Shown here one piece after another: positions 11,085-20,339 of a stretch of 64,000 nt of DNA. The DNA comes from Cladopsammia gracilis (taxonomy: Eukaryota; Cnidaria; Anthozoa; Scleractinia; Dendrophylliidae). The notes under the pieces were generated by a model. That model did no database searches. It was not told the origin of the DNA and was given only the letters and a program-made list of their open reading frames with translations. The stretch's first letter is position 1; each line of letters starts with the position of its first letter. Location: assembly GCA_022457155.1 (NCBI GenBank), contig JAJGOT010001053.1, positions 25,960 to 89,959 of the forward strand, in the 5' to 3' direction. The position numbers and the translations under genes are program-made.

Positions 11085-12119
11085 GGCCAGTGCCACGATT
11101 TTGAGATCCCGTGTGTTCAAAAGTGAGATTTTGCCAAAACGTGCTCCGCACGGCCCCAAACGTGCGTTTTGTGCACTTTTCATAGAAAAGCACTGTTTTC
11201 GCTTTTTGGCGATGATTTGAGTCAAGCAGGATGATTTTGACATCTGGTGTCACTTTTGAGCTCACTAGATCTCAAAATCAACGCACTGACCTCAAATCAT
11301 CGTCAAAAAAGCGAAAACAGTACCTTTCTATGAAAAGTGCACAAAACGTACGTTTTGGACCGTGGGGAGCAAGGTTTGGCAAAATCTCACTTTGAGATCA
11401 CGAGATCTCAAAATCGTCGTAATGACCTCAAATCATCGCCAAAAAGCGAAAACAGTGCATTTCTATGAAAAATGCACAAAACGTACTTTTTGGGCCGTGC
11501 GGAACAAGTTTTGGGAAAATTTCACTTTTGCGATCACCATATCTCAAAATCGTGGTAATGACCTCAAATCATCGCCAAAAAGCGAAAACAGTGCATTTCT
11601 ATGAAAAATGCACAAAAGGTACCTTTCCGGCCGTGTGGAGCAAGTTTTGGCAAAATCTCACTTTTGAGCTCACTAGATCTGAAAATCAACGCACTGACCT
11701 CAAATCATCGCCAAAAAAACGAAAACAGTACTTTTCTATGAAAAGTGCACAAAACGTACGTTTTGGACCGTGCGGAGCAAGGTTTGGCAAAATCTCACTT
11801 TTGAGATCACCAGATCTCAAAATCGTGGTAATGACCTCAAATCATCGCCAAAAACCGAAAACAGTGCATTACTATGAAAAATGCACAAAACGCACGTATG
11901 TGACCGTGCGAAGCAAGTTTTGGCAAAATCTCACTTTTCAGCACACCAGATGTGAAAATCATCCTGCTTGACTCAAATCATCGCCAAAAAGCGAAAACAG
12001 TGCTTTTCTATGAAAAGTGCACAAAACGCACGTTTGGGGCCGTGCGGAGCAAGTTTTGGCAAAATCTAACTTTTGAACACACGGGATCTCAAAATCGTGG
12101 CACTGGCCTCAAATCATCG
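11073..12119. repeat. Satellite spacer at the centre of the long inverted repeat
   Basis: Satellite monomers on the minus strand up to 11,250, then plus-strand monomers from 11,251. The orientation flips inside a monomer (CATCTGGTGT next to CACTTTTGAG). The unpaired part, 11,251-11,942, is about five monomers. The ACACGGGATCTC edge monomer that flanks every relic gene occurs at both ends. Confidence 0.9.
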
Positions 12120-12815
12120 ACGTCAAACGGGGAATGTCTTCCTCTTCTATGCCGCCCTTCCTGATTTGTATATGACGTTGAAGGTTGTAGCCGTAAAAGA
12201 AGCAGCCTGTTATCCTACACATCCTCTCCTTATGATGGCTTCTTTTCTTCTGCTCGCTGTCGCTCTTCAGGGGACTTGCTGCTTTCTTTTGCGTTTTCTT
12301 TACGGGCGCTTGGAAATCGCTCTCGCTGTCTGTTGTAAGGGCACTTGCTGTTTTCTCCTTTGCCTTCTTTACAGGTTCGTAGTCGCTCTCACTTTCTGTT
12401 GGTGTGGCTTTTCGTTTCCTGGACTTCTTCTCTTCCTCGTCTCTCTCAATGTCCTTATCTGCATCGCCACCTGTTTGATCTTCGTTTAAGTGAAACGTTT
12501 CTGGCGAACAGTCTAGCGTTAACTTGTACATTCCATATAATGTCTCAGAGTCAAGGGCTCTTGAGGCTTGTTCATCAGTCTCTCATTGCTGAGAGATCAT
12601 CGAAATGCACCCCAAGGCCCGTTTGGCGAACCTTTGTAGCACCTTCGAGGCTAGGTCATCAATATCTCGTTGCTGAGAGATCCAGGACATGCACCCCAAG
12701 GCCCGTTTGGCGCACCTTTTTAGCATTTCAAGGCCCAAAGCATCCGCTGCTTGGTAAAGAACTGCACTGTGGCGATAATTGGAGCGAAACGTGTTCAAGT
12801 TAACGTCTTTGTCCT
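12109..12815 (-). pseudogene. Relic acidic/basic repeat-protein gene, copy 3
   Basis: Minus-strand copy with the 140-codon ATG frame open (12,531 to 12,109) and the two upstream ~28-residue repeats (12,798 to 12,583) separated from it by the shared TGA. Compared with copy 1 it reads GCFFYGYNLQRHIQI instead of GCFCYGYNLQRHIQF, so the candidate zinc-finger segment is drifting. No second zinc-binding His follows at the usual spacing. Confidence 0.6.
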
Positions 12816-12886
12816 AGTTGTACGTTACTCTTTGTCTTTGTACCTTTAAGACATCCTTTACTGCTTGGTCACCATTATAAGCATGA

Positions 12887-13135
12887 TATATTATATTATA
12901 TTATATTATATTACATTACATTACATTACATTACATTACATTACATTACATTACGTTACGTTACGTTACGTTACGTTATATTATATTATATTATATTATA
13001 TTATATTATATTATATTATATTATATTATATTATATTATATTATATTATATTATATTATATTATATTATATTATATTATATTATATTATATTATATTATA
13101 TTATATTATATTATATTATATTATATTATATTATA
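12887..13135. repeat. Pentanucleotide microsatellite (TTATA/TTACA/TTACG)n
   Basis: About 50 units of 5 bp in clear blocks: TTATA, about ten TTACA, about five TTACG, then more than 30 TTATA. It is in the same position relative to the relic gene as the arrays at 10,143, 27,006 and 61,472. Confidence 0.97.
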
Positions 13136-14430
13136 TAAGCTTCTGTTGAGGTGTTTTCGCATGTGTTCGAGGTTTTGAACTAGAAGCATAAGGTTGAGCC
13201 GATATTAAAACCGAGTGTATTCGCAGATAGTATTAGTCATGCTATATATCCTGCAAATTTGAATTTGTTTGATGTAATTCTCTCAGAGATATTAACGATC
13301 AAATTGTAGCCTCCTTTCCATGTTTGAAAAACTTGTAAACAAGGCTAGAAACAAACCGTTGAGCCGATAATAACGTCGATTGTATTGGCAAATAGTATTA
13401 AAGACGTTGTATATATCCTGCGAATTTGAGGAAGTGTGATAAAATCCCGTCAGAGATATTAACGTTCAAAGTATAGACTCGTTTGCATGTTTGACGCACT
13501 TTTGGGTCCGCCATATTGGACAAAATTCAACTGTTAATAACTCGCAAGTTTTAAAAGCTGTTTCCTTGACTTTAGCAACACGGTTAGATCAGTTTGGGAT
13601 CTAACTCGATTGATATAAACACTGCCATAAACACAAGATCTGACGATGTTATTAACGGTTGAAATTTGCAGCTAATTAATTATTCAGTTATTAATTACTC
13701 CTAAGCACAATGATGAATTCACGCAAAACTTATACCAAAGTGTTCCTTTCCTAGTGTATCAACTACAGTACATCTATCATAAACGTATAGATAAACCCTC
13801 GTCCTTTGTCTCTAAAAGCCATAAAGTGATTTCTTGAGGGGAGAGTTATGTCTATGCAAAAGCAAACACTTTCGGTTGGGAAAACAGTTTCCTAGAGTAG
13901 CACTAGGACCTTATGTCATAGTTCTGATAGTTGGTTTGGTCGTGCATAGTCTTAAAAAGGTCTAAATAGAGTACAAATGCGGAGTACAAAAGAGCGTGTA
14001 CTCACCGTTCCATGGCTTGTCCCTGCTTTGATGACCAGCTTCATGTACGGACACTGATATGTCTTAAAACGTACCCCATCATAACTCCTAAAGTATTACC
14101 GCTTTAGACTATAAATTTAGCAGATAGTACAAAATCATAAGGTTAGTAGATTGACAGTGTCGATGTCTCATTGTGACGTCATTATGACATCATTGAATAT
14201 GGCTAGGAAAAAACATATTTTTTGAAACCTAAATGCTCAATGGAGAAAGATATGGACTTGTACTTTGATGTGCTACATTTCCAGATTATTACGATGTTCT
14301 GTACCAAGTTTCAGATGATTTGGATAAATTATCCATTTTTTATAATTGTTTTCTTTGAGAAAAATTCTAAAATGGCGGTCCTGATTCTTGGATGGCATCA
14401 TTTTTTGAAACCTAAATTCTAAATGGAGAC
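13136..14430. other. Non-coding module spacer with degenerate 165-bp duplication
   Basis: No gene recognised. GTTGAGCCGATA occurs at 13,193 and again at 13,358, each followed by the same order of motifs (GATAGTATTA or AATAGTATTA, TATATCCTGC, CAGAGATATTAACG, CATGTTTGA), which indicates an old tandem duplication of about 165 bp. Further on, TTTTTTGAAACCTAAAT recurs at about 14,216 and 14,398, the second copy abutting the satellite monomers. Confidence 0.65.
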
Positions 14431-14717
14431 ATGCGATTTCTATGAAAAGTGCACAAAACGCACGTTTGGGGCCGTGCGGAGCAAGTTTTGGCAAAATCTC
14501 ACTTTTGAGCACACACCAAATCTCAAAATTTTCCTACTGGCCTCAAATCATCGCCAAATCAGTAAAGCACTGCGATTTCTATGAAAAGTGTACGAAACGC
14601 AGGTTTGGGGCCGTGCGGAGCAAGTTTTAGCAAAATCTTACTTTTGAGCACACCAGATCTCGAAATCGGCGTACTGGCCTCAAATCATCGCCAAATTGGC
14701 AAAACAGTGCGATTTCT
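14431..14717 (+). repeat. Old satellite monomers (subfamily B), about two
   Basis: Forward counterpart of 8,556-8,850. Diagnostic ACGCACGTTTGGGGCCG and GAGCACAC variants. One monomer has GTGTACGAAACGCAGG, so it is more diverged than array monomers. Confidence 0.93.
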
Positions 14718-14731
14718 AAATCTGGCAAGTC

Positions 14732-15081
14732 TGTCCTTTATGTAACCTCGAAAATCAATCTCTAAGACACATGTTAATTACTTGCAGTGTATCCTCGTCG
14801 TTTTGGACTTTTTTTCTAACTGGTGGCGAGAAAAGTTTAGTGAAAAACTGACTTTATCTGAAAATACTATTTTATACTGTTGGCACAAAGAATCAAACGA
14901 TTGGAAAGTTCATAACTACTGTTTGATTGTCGCCAAATATGTTTTTGCAACATGCGTCCGCGGCGGCATCCTAGACTTCGACAGTTTTCTTTTGCGCCTG
15001 GATAACAAAATTGATATTCTACGCACCATAGCTTTTAAATCTAACCGATTAGAGCAATTAAAAAAAACATGGGCTAAGTGA
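14732..15081 (+). pseudogene. L1/Tx1-clade ORF2 C-terminal end, copy 2
   Basis: Forward counterpart of 8,200-8,549. The zinc knuckle (Cys-x2-Cys-x8-His-x4-Cys) starts at 14,732. The frame breaks at the T-run near 14,808, where FWTFFL in one frame is replaced by FFSNWW in the next, and then 99 codons stay open to the natural stop. The order, a knuckle followed about 90 codons later by a charged C-terminal helix, matches the intact ORF2 here (knuckle at residue 1,138 of 1,242). Confidence 0.75.
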
Positions 15082-16267
15082 ATGCTAGTGCAACTCCCTT
15101 AAGTCATTGTCGTCAGTGACGTTTTACGTTTTTGAGTGATTTTCTGCATATAACCGATCCATAGGATTTCGTGACTCCATATTTGGGGTTACCATGGAAA
15201 GTGTTGCTGTTCTAAACAACTGAAGGCTCGAGTTTTCTAGAAACGTCATTATGACGTAGTGTGTTTGCTTCGTTGAGCTATAATAGCGGCTCAAATATGG
15301 TTTGTATGCGATTTTTGGTAAGTTTACAGCAATTTTTTTTATCTTTAGTAGCTGCCTGATGAGCATCATTAAGCGTGAAAGTAGCTAAGAGTCCACTTTC
15401 TCAAAGAAGCGAGTAAGGTGATGTGCTTCGTTTGCGAATTTGGCTTGTTGTTCGTAGAACTGAAAAAATGGCCGCTCCGAAACGAAGTAGCCTTGGGACT
15501 CCACTACTGATGAATTTCATGACCTACCACGGCATATTTTGGGATTTGCGACCACTGAAGAACACAACAAGCGCCAAATTTCGGTGGTAGGTCGGAGTGG
15601 CTGTGGACTTAGTATAAATATGAATATGTGGGGAAAGGAACGACCCCTGTCAAAAATTATCGCTATTTCCCATTATGCAGTGCGGTCGTGATGTTGAAAA
15701 TCGAGGCAAAGCAAGGATGCACTAGAACGAGAGGCTGTAGCTTTACCCGGACAACGAATAAGAGCATAAAAAATCATTTCTAAGGTAGGACTAGGCCTGA
15801 CTTTTGCTGTGAATGTTAACTTTTGGGTTTGCAACGATGATTTAGAAAAAACTGGAGGCAAAAAGGTAATTTTTGTTCTTCTTCTATGACGTTTAAAACG
15901 GTCATTTTTGTTCTTCTCCAAATTCAAACGCTGATATTCTGCGAAAATCGCCGACTTTTTTATGTTTATTGGGTGTCTCAATTTGAAAGAGTTTCTAGTC
16001 AATACTCACAACTGAAAATGTTCGCGCGATTGAGAAAGCTGCAATTTTATAAAGCAGTTGAGTCTTATTGGTCTTCTAAGACCAATTATGGCCGGGACTG
16101 ACGTCAATGAGTTAACATATATTCTTTTAAGCTATATTGTACTTTTTTTCAATTAATATATTATTTTTTCTCTTTTTGCATATGTATCGTAATTATTATT
16201 CTCTTTTGCTTTCTTTTTTCATTGTATTGCAAAACATTGTATTTACTATTTGTAATAAAAAAATCAG
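15082..16267. other. Unassigned AT-rich module DNA
   Basis: It follows the L1 remnant and could include that element's 3' UTR. TATAAATA at 15,613 is a possible TATA box with no supported gene downstream. The only ATG frame of note (15,886-16,101, 71 codons, MTFKTVIFVLLQ...) has a hydrophobic start but no recognisable domain. TGACGTCA-type sites occur near 15,248 and 16,100. The 3' end runs into the ~465-bp repeat at ATGCATTTACGAAGAG. Confidence 0.5.
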
Positions 16268-17018
16268 TATGCATTTACGAAGAGTATTCACGAAGTGCCG
16301 CGGCTAAAACAGAAAATGCCCGAATATTGACGAAGAGGCTCCGTAATCTTTCTCCTAGGAGCCAACAAATGTCTCATAATTTATGATAAACAAACAATTT
16401 ATTTTTCGATCAGACAAACATTAGCTAAGCAAATGCAACGAACTAAAGCAGCTCAAAATAGACTGAGCCGTTATAACGCACGCATTGTGATTTCAGATAA
16501 ATGTCAGGATTCACTCTGCCTCTCCTGCAAACGAAGGCAACTTTGATTTCAAGTTAAACTGTAATCCACCTCAATCCTTGCAATCCTGCGCTTTATCTCT
16601 AAACTACTACTTTTGTTTTGTACTATAGGATCTTTTTATCCAACTAAGTTGTATATTTTATGCCATTTGGCGATATAACGTGGAAATAAGTTAAGTGACA
16701 TTTTGCCATTTCGGCGGGACGGTATCATTACGATGCATTTACGAAGAGTATTCACGAAGTGCGACGGCTAAAACCGAAAATACCCGAAATATTGACGAAG
16801 AGGCTCACTAATTTTCCTCCTACGAACCAACAAATGTCTCATAAATTATGACGAACAAACAATTTATTTTTCCATCTTACAAACATTAACTAAGCAAATG
16901 TAACGAAGTAAAGCGGCTCAAAATAGACTGAGCCGTTCTAACGCACGCATTTGATTTCAGATAAATTTCCCCATTAACACTGCCTATCCAGCAAACAAAG
17001 GCAACTTTCATATCAAGC
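16268..17018 (+). repeat. ~465-bp repeat, about 1.6 monomers, 5' of the RTE
   Basis: Begins at ATGCATTTACGAAGAGTATT and passes one full period to the RTE insertion point. The monomer carries a CGGCTCA/TGAGCCG hairpin, CTCCTAGGAG palindromes, TTTGGCGATATAACG and TACTATAGGATC. Confidence 0.92.
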
Positions 17019-17031
17019 AAAACTGGAATCC
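17019..17031 (+). repeat. RTE target-site duplication, 5' copy
   Basis: AAAACTGGAATCC, 13 bp, identical to 20,327-20,339 on the other side of the element. Confidence 0.93.
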
Positions 17032-17086
17032 CTGCTCCGATTGGGATCATCACCTTATCGTGGTGGAGCAGTTTGTGTGTCTCAAT
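17032..17086 (+). ncRNA. Candidate HDV-like ribozyme fold at RTE 5' end (unproven)
   Basis: The first 7 nt CTGCTCC (17,032-17,038) pair perfectly with GGAGCAG (17,065-17,071). Nested just before the 3' strand is a 3-bp stem, ACC (17,052-17,054) with GGT (17,062-17,064). ATTGGGA (17,040-17,046) can pair with TCTCAAT (17,080-17,086) with one G-U, giving a pseudoknot. That order resembles P1, P3 and P2 of HDV-like ribozymes known at the 5' ends of some RTE and R2 elements. I do not find a clear P4 or the catalytic C, so this may be only a stem-loop. Confidence 0.25.
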
Positions 17087-17278
17087 GACCCCTAGAGCTA
17101 TGTCGGCGGGAGGCTTGAACTCCTGGTAGGGCCACCCATGCCGAACAGGTCAAAGGGTAGAGACCAGACAAAGAGTGATCCTCTGGCCCTCCAGGTTGGG
17201 GGTTGGGCGCAGGGCTAACGACCCTGCCCCGTAAAAAAACTAAATGTTACAGAAACCGGAAGCGTTTACAATGTTACA

Positions 17279-18211
17279 ATGCAACCTGGAGGTACTGCTA
17301 CTGGGACAACAATGACGCTCTTGGGTCAAAGCCGACGGGAAGCCCAAAGGCCGATAGGCCCCATAGTAGCCCCCAAGAAACAGACAACCATTGGTTGCTG
17401 GAATGTAAGGACTATGGCAGAAACAACACGGACGGCGCAAGTGGCCAAAGAAATGGCGAATTACGGAATCGAAATATTGGGTTTAAGCGAGACGAGATGG
17501 AATGGGATGGGTTCAGTAACTCTGCAGGGTGGTGAAAAAGTGGTATATGCAGGAGATGACGAAGTTAGACAGGGAGGAGTGGCAATCATGATGAGTGCAA
17601 GGAACAAGAGAGCTCTAATGGAATGGACGCCGATAAGCAAGAGAATTATCAAGGCACGATTCTACTCAAAATATAAAAAGCTGACAGTGATACAAACGTA
17701 TGCACCAACGAATGAAGCGGCGGACGAGGAAAAGGATGTATTTTACAATCAACTTCAAGATTCTATCTCAAGCTGCAGTAGACATGACATAATTGTGGTG
17801 ATGGGGGATCTAAACGCAAACGTTGGAAGCAACAACACTAACAGGGAGGAGGTAATGGGGAGGTTTGGTGTCGGAGTCATGAATGACAACGGGGAAAGAC
17901 TATGTGACTTTTGTAGTGTAAATGGGCTAGTTGTAACTGGAACAATATTCCCTCACAAAGAGATCCATAAGCTGACCTGGAGGTCACCAGACGGAAAGAC
18001 AGTAAATCAGATTGACCACATTATGGTGAATGGACGCATGAGAACATCTGTCTTGGACACAAGAGTGATGAGGGGTGCAGATGTGTACTCGGACCATTAC
18101 CTTCTGAGAACCAGAATAAGGTTGAAGTTAGCCCGAGTTGAGAAGAGGAAGATGGTAAGGGTAAGGTTTGACGTACGCAAGCTGCAAAGCGAAGAGATCA
18201 GGAGGAGGTAA
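17279..18211 (+). pseudogene. RTE endonuclease domain
   Basis: Open from ATG at 17,279 for 310 codons. Nuclease motifs by residue: GCWNVRTM at 39-46, catalytic Glu in LSETRW at 71, YAPTN, GDLNANVGS, QIDHIMVNG and YSDHYLL. It stops at TAA (18,209-18,211), where the inverted copies have TAC (Tyr), cutting endonuclease from RT. Role in the intact family: nick one target strand so the 3' OH primes cDNA synthesis. Confidence 0.88.
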
Positions 18212-19186
18212 AACATTGAGGTAAAAAATAGGTTTGAAGCCCTAGGAGACATAGAAGATCCGGAGGAAGAACATGAAAAGATCTTGGAGATGTATAGAGA
18301 TGCTGCAGAGAAAGTTATCGGGAGTACAAAAAAGCAGAGTAAGACATGGATAGGAGACAAAACATGGCAAAAAGTCGAAGAGAGGAAAGTAGTAAAACTC
18401 AAAATGGAAGGTGCTAGATCGGAACGATTAAAACAGAGATGGAGGAAGGAGTATAGTGCGAAAGACAAGGAAGTGAAACAGAGTGCTAGAGAAGATAAGA
18501 GGAATTGGTTAGAAGAGAGGGCTGCAGCAGCAGAAAAGGCTGCCGAGAATGGTAGAAGTAGGGAGCTATACAGCATAACCAAAACAATTGTTGGGGAACG
18601 GAAAAGGCAAGAAGTAGGTGTGAAAAACAAACAAGGGGAACTTAAGACAGAACTGCAAGAAAAACTGCAGAGATGGGTCGAGCACTTTTGTGAGATATTA
18701 AATAGGGATGATCCAAGAAATCCGGTGCAAGAATATAGTAGAGAATAAACGGACGAGATTGAGGAAATTGACCTAGGAAGATGGAGAGTCCAAGAAGTTA
18801 AGAACGCACTGAAGAACACAAAGACAGGCAAAGCAGCAGGAGTAGATGGAGTGGGTCCAGACCTACTAAGAGCTGACTTGGAAGGTACGGCAAGTAGACC
18901 AACTAGATGTTATAACAGGCTTTGGGAAACTGAGAGGTGGCCGAAAGTATGGAAGAAGGGACTTATTGTTAAGATATTTAAGAAAGGTGATATACGCGAT
19001 TGTAACAATTGGAGAGGAGTGACCCTACTACCCGTCATTAGTAAGATATTCTGTAGGATGATGTTGGAGAGGATTAAGATAGGTGTGGACAAGAAGCTTC
19101 GAAAGGAACAGGCTGGGTTTAGAGCGCAGAGAAGCACAACTGAACAGATCTTTATATTAAGGAACATGAATGGAGCAGGCAAATGA
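18212..19186 (+). pseudogene. RTE linker and first RT motifs
   Basis: The same frame continues after the stop as a charged, Lys/Arg/Glu-rich linker (18,284-18,748), which ends at a second TAA where the inverted copies encode Glu. After that it reads AAGVDGVG, NWRGVTLLPVISKIF and QAGFRAQRSTTEQIFILRN, the usual start of a LINE RT domain. It ends at a frameshift near 19,172, and the next segment continues in another frame. Confidence 0.85.
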
Positions 19187-20309
19187 ATGGAGGGCGGGTT
19201 TGTACATTCACTTTGTGGACTTTGAAAAAGCCTTCGATTCGGTACACAGAGAAAGCTTATGGAACATCATGAAGAGTTATGGGATACCAAGCAAAATGGT
19301 GAGAGCGATTGCAGACATATATGAGGACTTCGAGTGCACAGTTATTGATGGAAGTGAAACATCAGATTGGTTTAAGATCAAGTCCGGAGTAAAACAGGGA
19401 TGTGTGATGTCGGGGTTTTTGTTCCTATTGGCTCTGGATTGGATCATGAGAAAGACAACAGCAGACAAGAGAAGAGGGATACGGTGGAATTTCACCACAG
19501 TATTGGAGGACCTGGATTTCGCAGACGATATCGCCTTGCTGTCATCCAGGTTTAATGACTTGAACGAGAAGACTAGGAGACTGACAGACGAAGCAGCTAG
19601 AGTAGGCCTTAAGCTAAATGCAAGAAAGTGCAAAACACTGAGGACTGAATATGCTATCAACAAGGAGAGTATAGCGGTGAATGGTGAGGAGGTTGAAGAT
19701 GTTGAGGAGTTTTCATATTTGGGAGCTACCGTGGACAAAGAGGGTGGGGGCAGTAAAGATATCAGGAACAGACTACAGAAGGCTCGTGGTGCATTTAAGA
19801 GGCTAGGGAAGGTATGGAAAGCCAGAGGAATAGGAAGAAAAACCAAGATACGCCTATTCAAGACCTTAGTTCGACCGGTTCTGCTATATGGCTGTGAAAC
19901 CTGGAAGATCACAAAAGCCGACGAACGAAGGCTCAACAGTTTCCAATGTCAATGTCTGAGAAGGATTCTGAGGATCAGATGGCAACAAAGAATATCTAAC
20001 AACAGGGTAGTGGAGATGGCAGACATCAACAACATCAGCTGTGAGATACGACGGAGAAGGTGGAATTGGCTAGGACATGTACTAAGGAAAGAAGACGAGA
20101 ATGATTGTTTTACAGCATTGGGGTGGGCACCCGAGGGACGGAGAGCAAGGAGGAGACAGAAGACAACATGGAAAAGGACGGTTGAAAAAGAGAGGGAGAG
20201 AGCGGGATGGACAAGCTGGAATGTGGTGAAAGCAGCGGCCCGAAACAGAGAGCATTGGTCAGAAAGCGTGACGGCCTTATGCGACTACTGGCCCGATGAG
20301 ACAAGATGA
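19170..20309 (+). pseudogene. RTE reverse transcriptase core and C-terminal domain
   Basis: 379 codons open but lacking the first RT motifs. Visible: FVDFEKAFDSVHRES (first catalytic Asp), SGVKQGCVMSGFLF, FADD at 19,518-19,529 (catalytic pair), YLGATVD, LLYGCETW, then the conserved FQCQCLRRILRIRW...WLGHVLR...KTTWKRT C-terminal region. The open frame starts at a non-ATG codon because of the upstream frameshift. The stop TGA at 20,307 is the first unit of the (TGA)n tail. Confidence 0.9.
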
Positions 20310-20326
20310 TGATGATGATGATGATG
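20305..20326 (+). repeat. (TGA)n tail of RTE
   Basis: About seven GAT/TGA units directly follow the last sense codon. The copy at 34,453 has three more units. RTE elements typically end in short tandem tails rather than poly(A). Confidence 0.92.
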
Positions 20327-20339
20327 AAAACTGGAATCC
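20327..20339 (+). repeat. RTE target-site duplication, 3' copy
   Basis: AAAACTGGAATCC, matching 17,019-17,031. The flanking GCTTCAATCC resumes the ~465-bp monomer. Confidence 0.93.

Larger units (their letters stand above)
3803..19492. repeat. Long inverted repeat, arms about 7.45 and 7.55 kb
   Basis: Left arm 3,803-11,250 is the reverse complement of right arm 11,943-19,492, with 11,251-11,942 as spacer. In order outward from the spacer, both arms carry satellite, relic gene, microsatellite, spacer, old satellite, L1 tail, unassigned DNA, ~465-bp repeat and RTE 5' part. Most of the length difference comes from the microsatellite. The arms are not identical: the RTE stop codons differ, so they diverged before or without recent homogenisation. 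Confidence 0.88.
17032..20326 (+). mobile_element. RTE-type LINE, full-length but inactivated
   Basis: A 3,295-bp non-LTR element bounded by 13-bp target duplications and inserted in the ~465-bp repeat. It has a short 5' leader, one EN-RT reading frame and a (TGA)n tail with almost no 3' UTR, as is usual for RTE elements. It is inactivated by TAA at 18,209, TAA at 18,746 and a frameshift at about 19,172, where ATCTTAGAG of the inverted copies reads ATGAATGGAG. All three lesions are shared with the copy at 31,180-34,483, so they predate duplication of the forward module. Confidence 0.93.

Noticed and set aside
3276..11090. Relic genes in opposite orientation as terminal inverted repeats of one giant DNA transposon
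   Set aside because: No transposase, no target-site duplication at the outer ends, and the forward modules lack the second copy. The left end is a chimeric junction inside an RTE, which fits rearrangement better.
12865..13149. Long open frame of Tyr/Ile/Leu repeats (YYIILYYI...)
   Set aside because: A translation artefact of the (TTATA)n pentanucleotide array, which is open in several frames on the same strand.
14222..14422. 66- and 79-codon frames next to the old satellite monomers
   Set aside because: No ATG start on the plus strand, and the minus-strand frame starts inside satellite. No domain recognised.
15673..16002. 109-codon minus-strand frame (MTRNSFKLRHPINIKK...) and its partners in the other modules
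   Set aside because: It begins at TTG rather than ATG, overlaps another frame antisense, shows no domain, and is seen only in near-identical copies.
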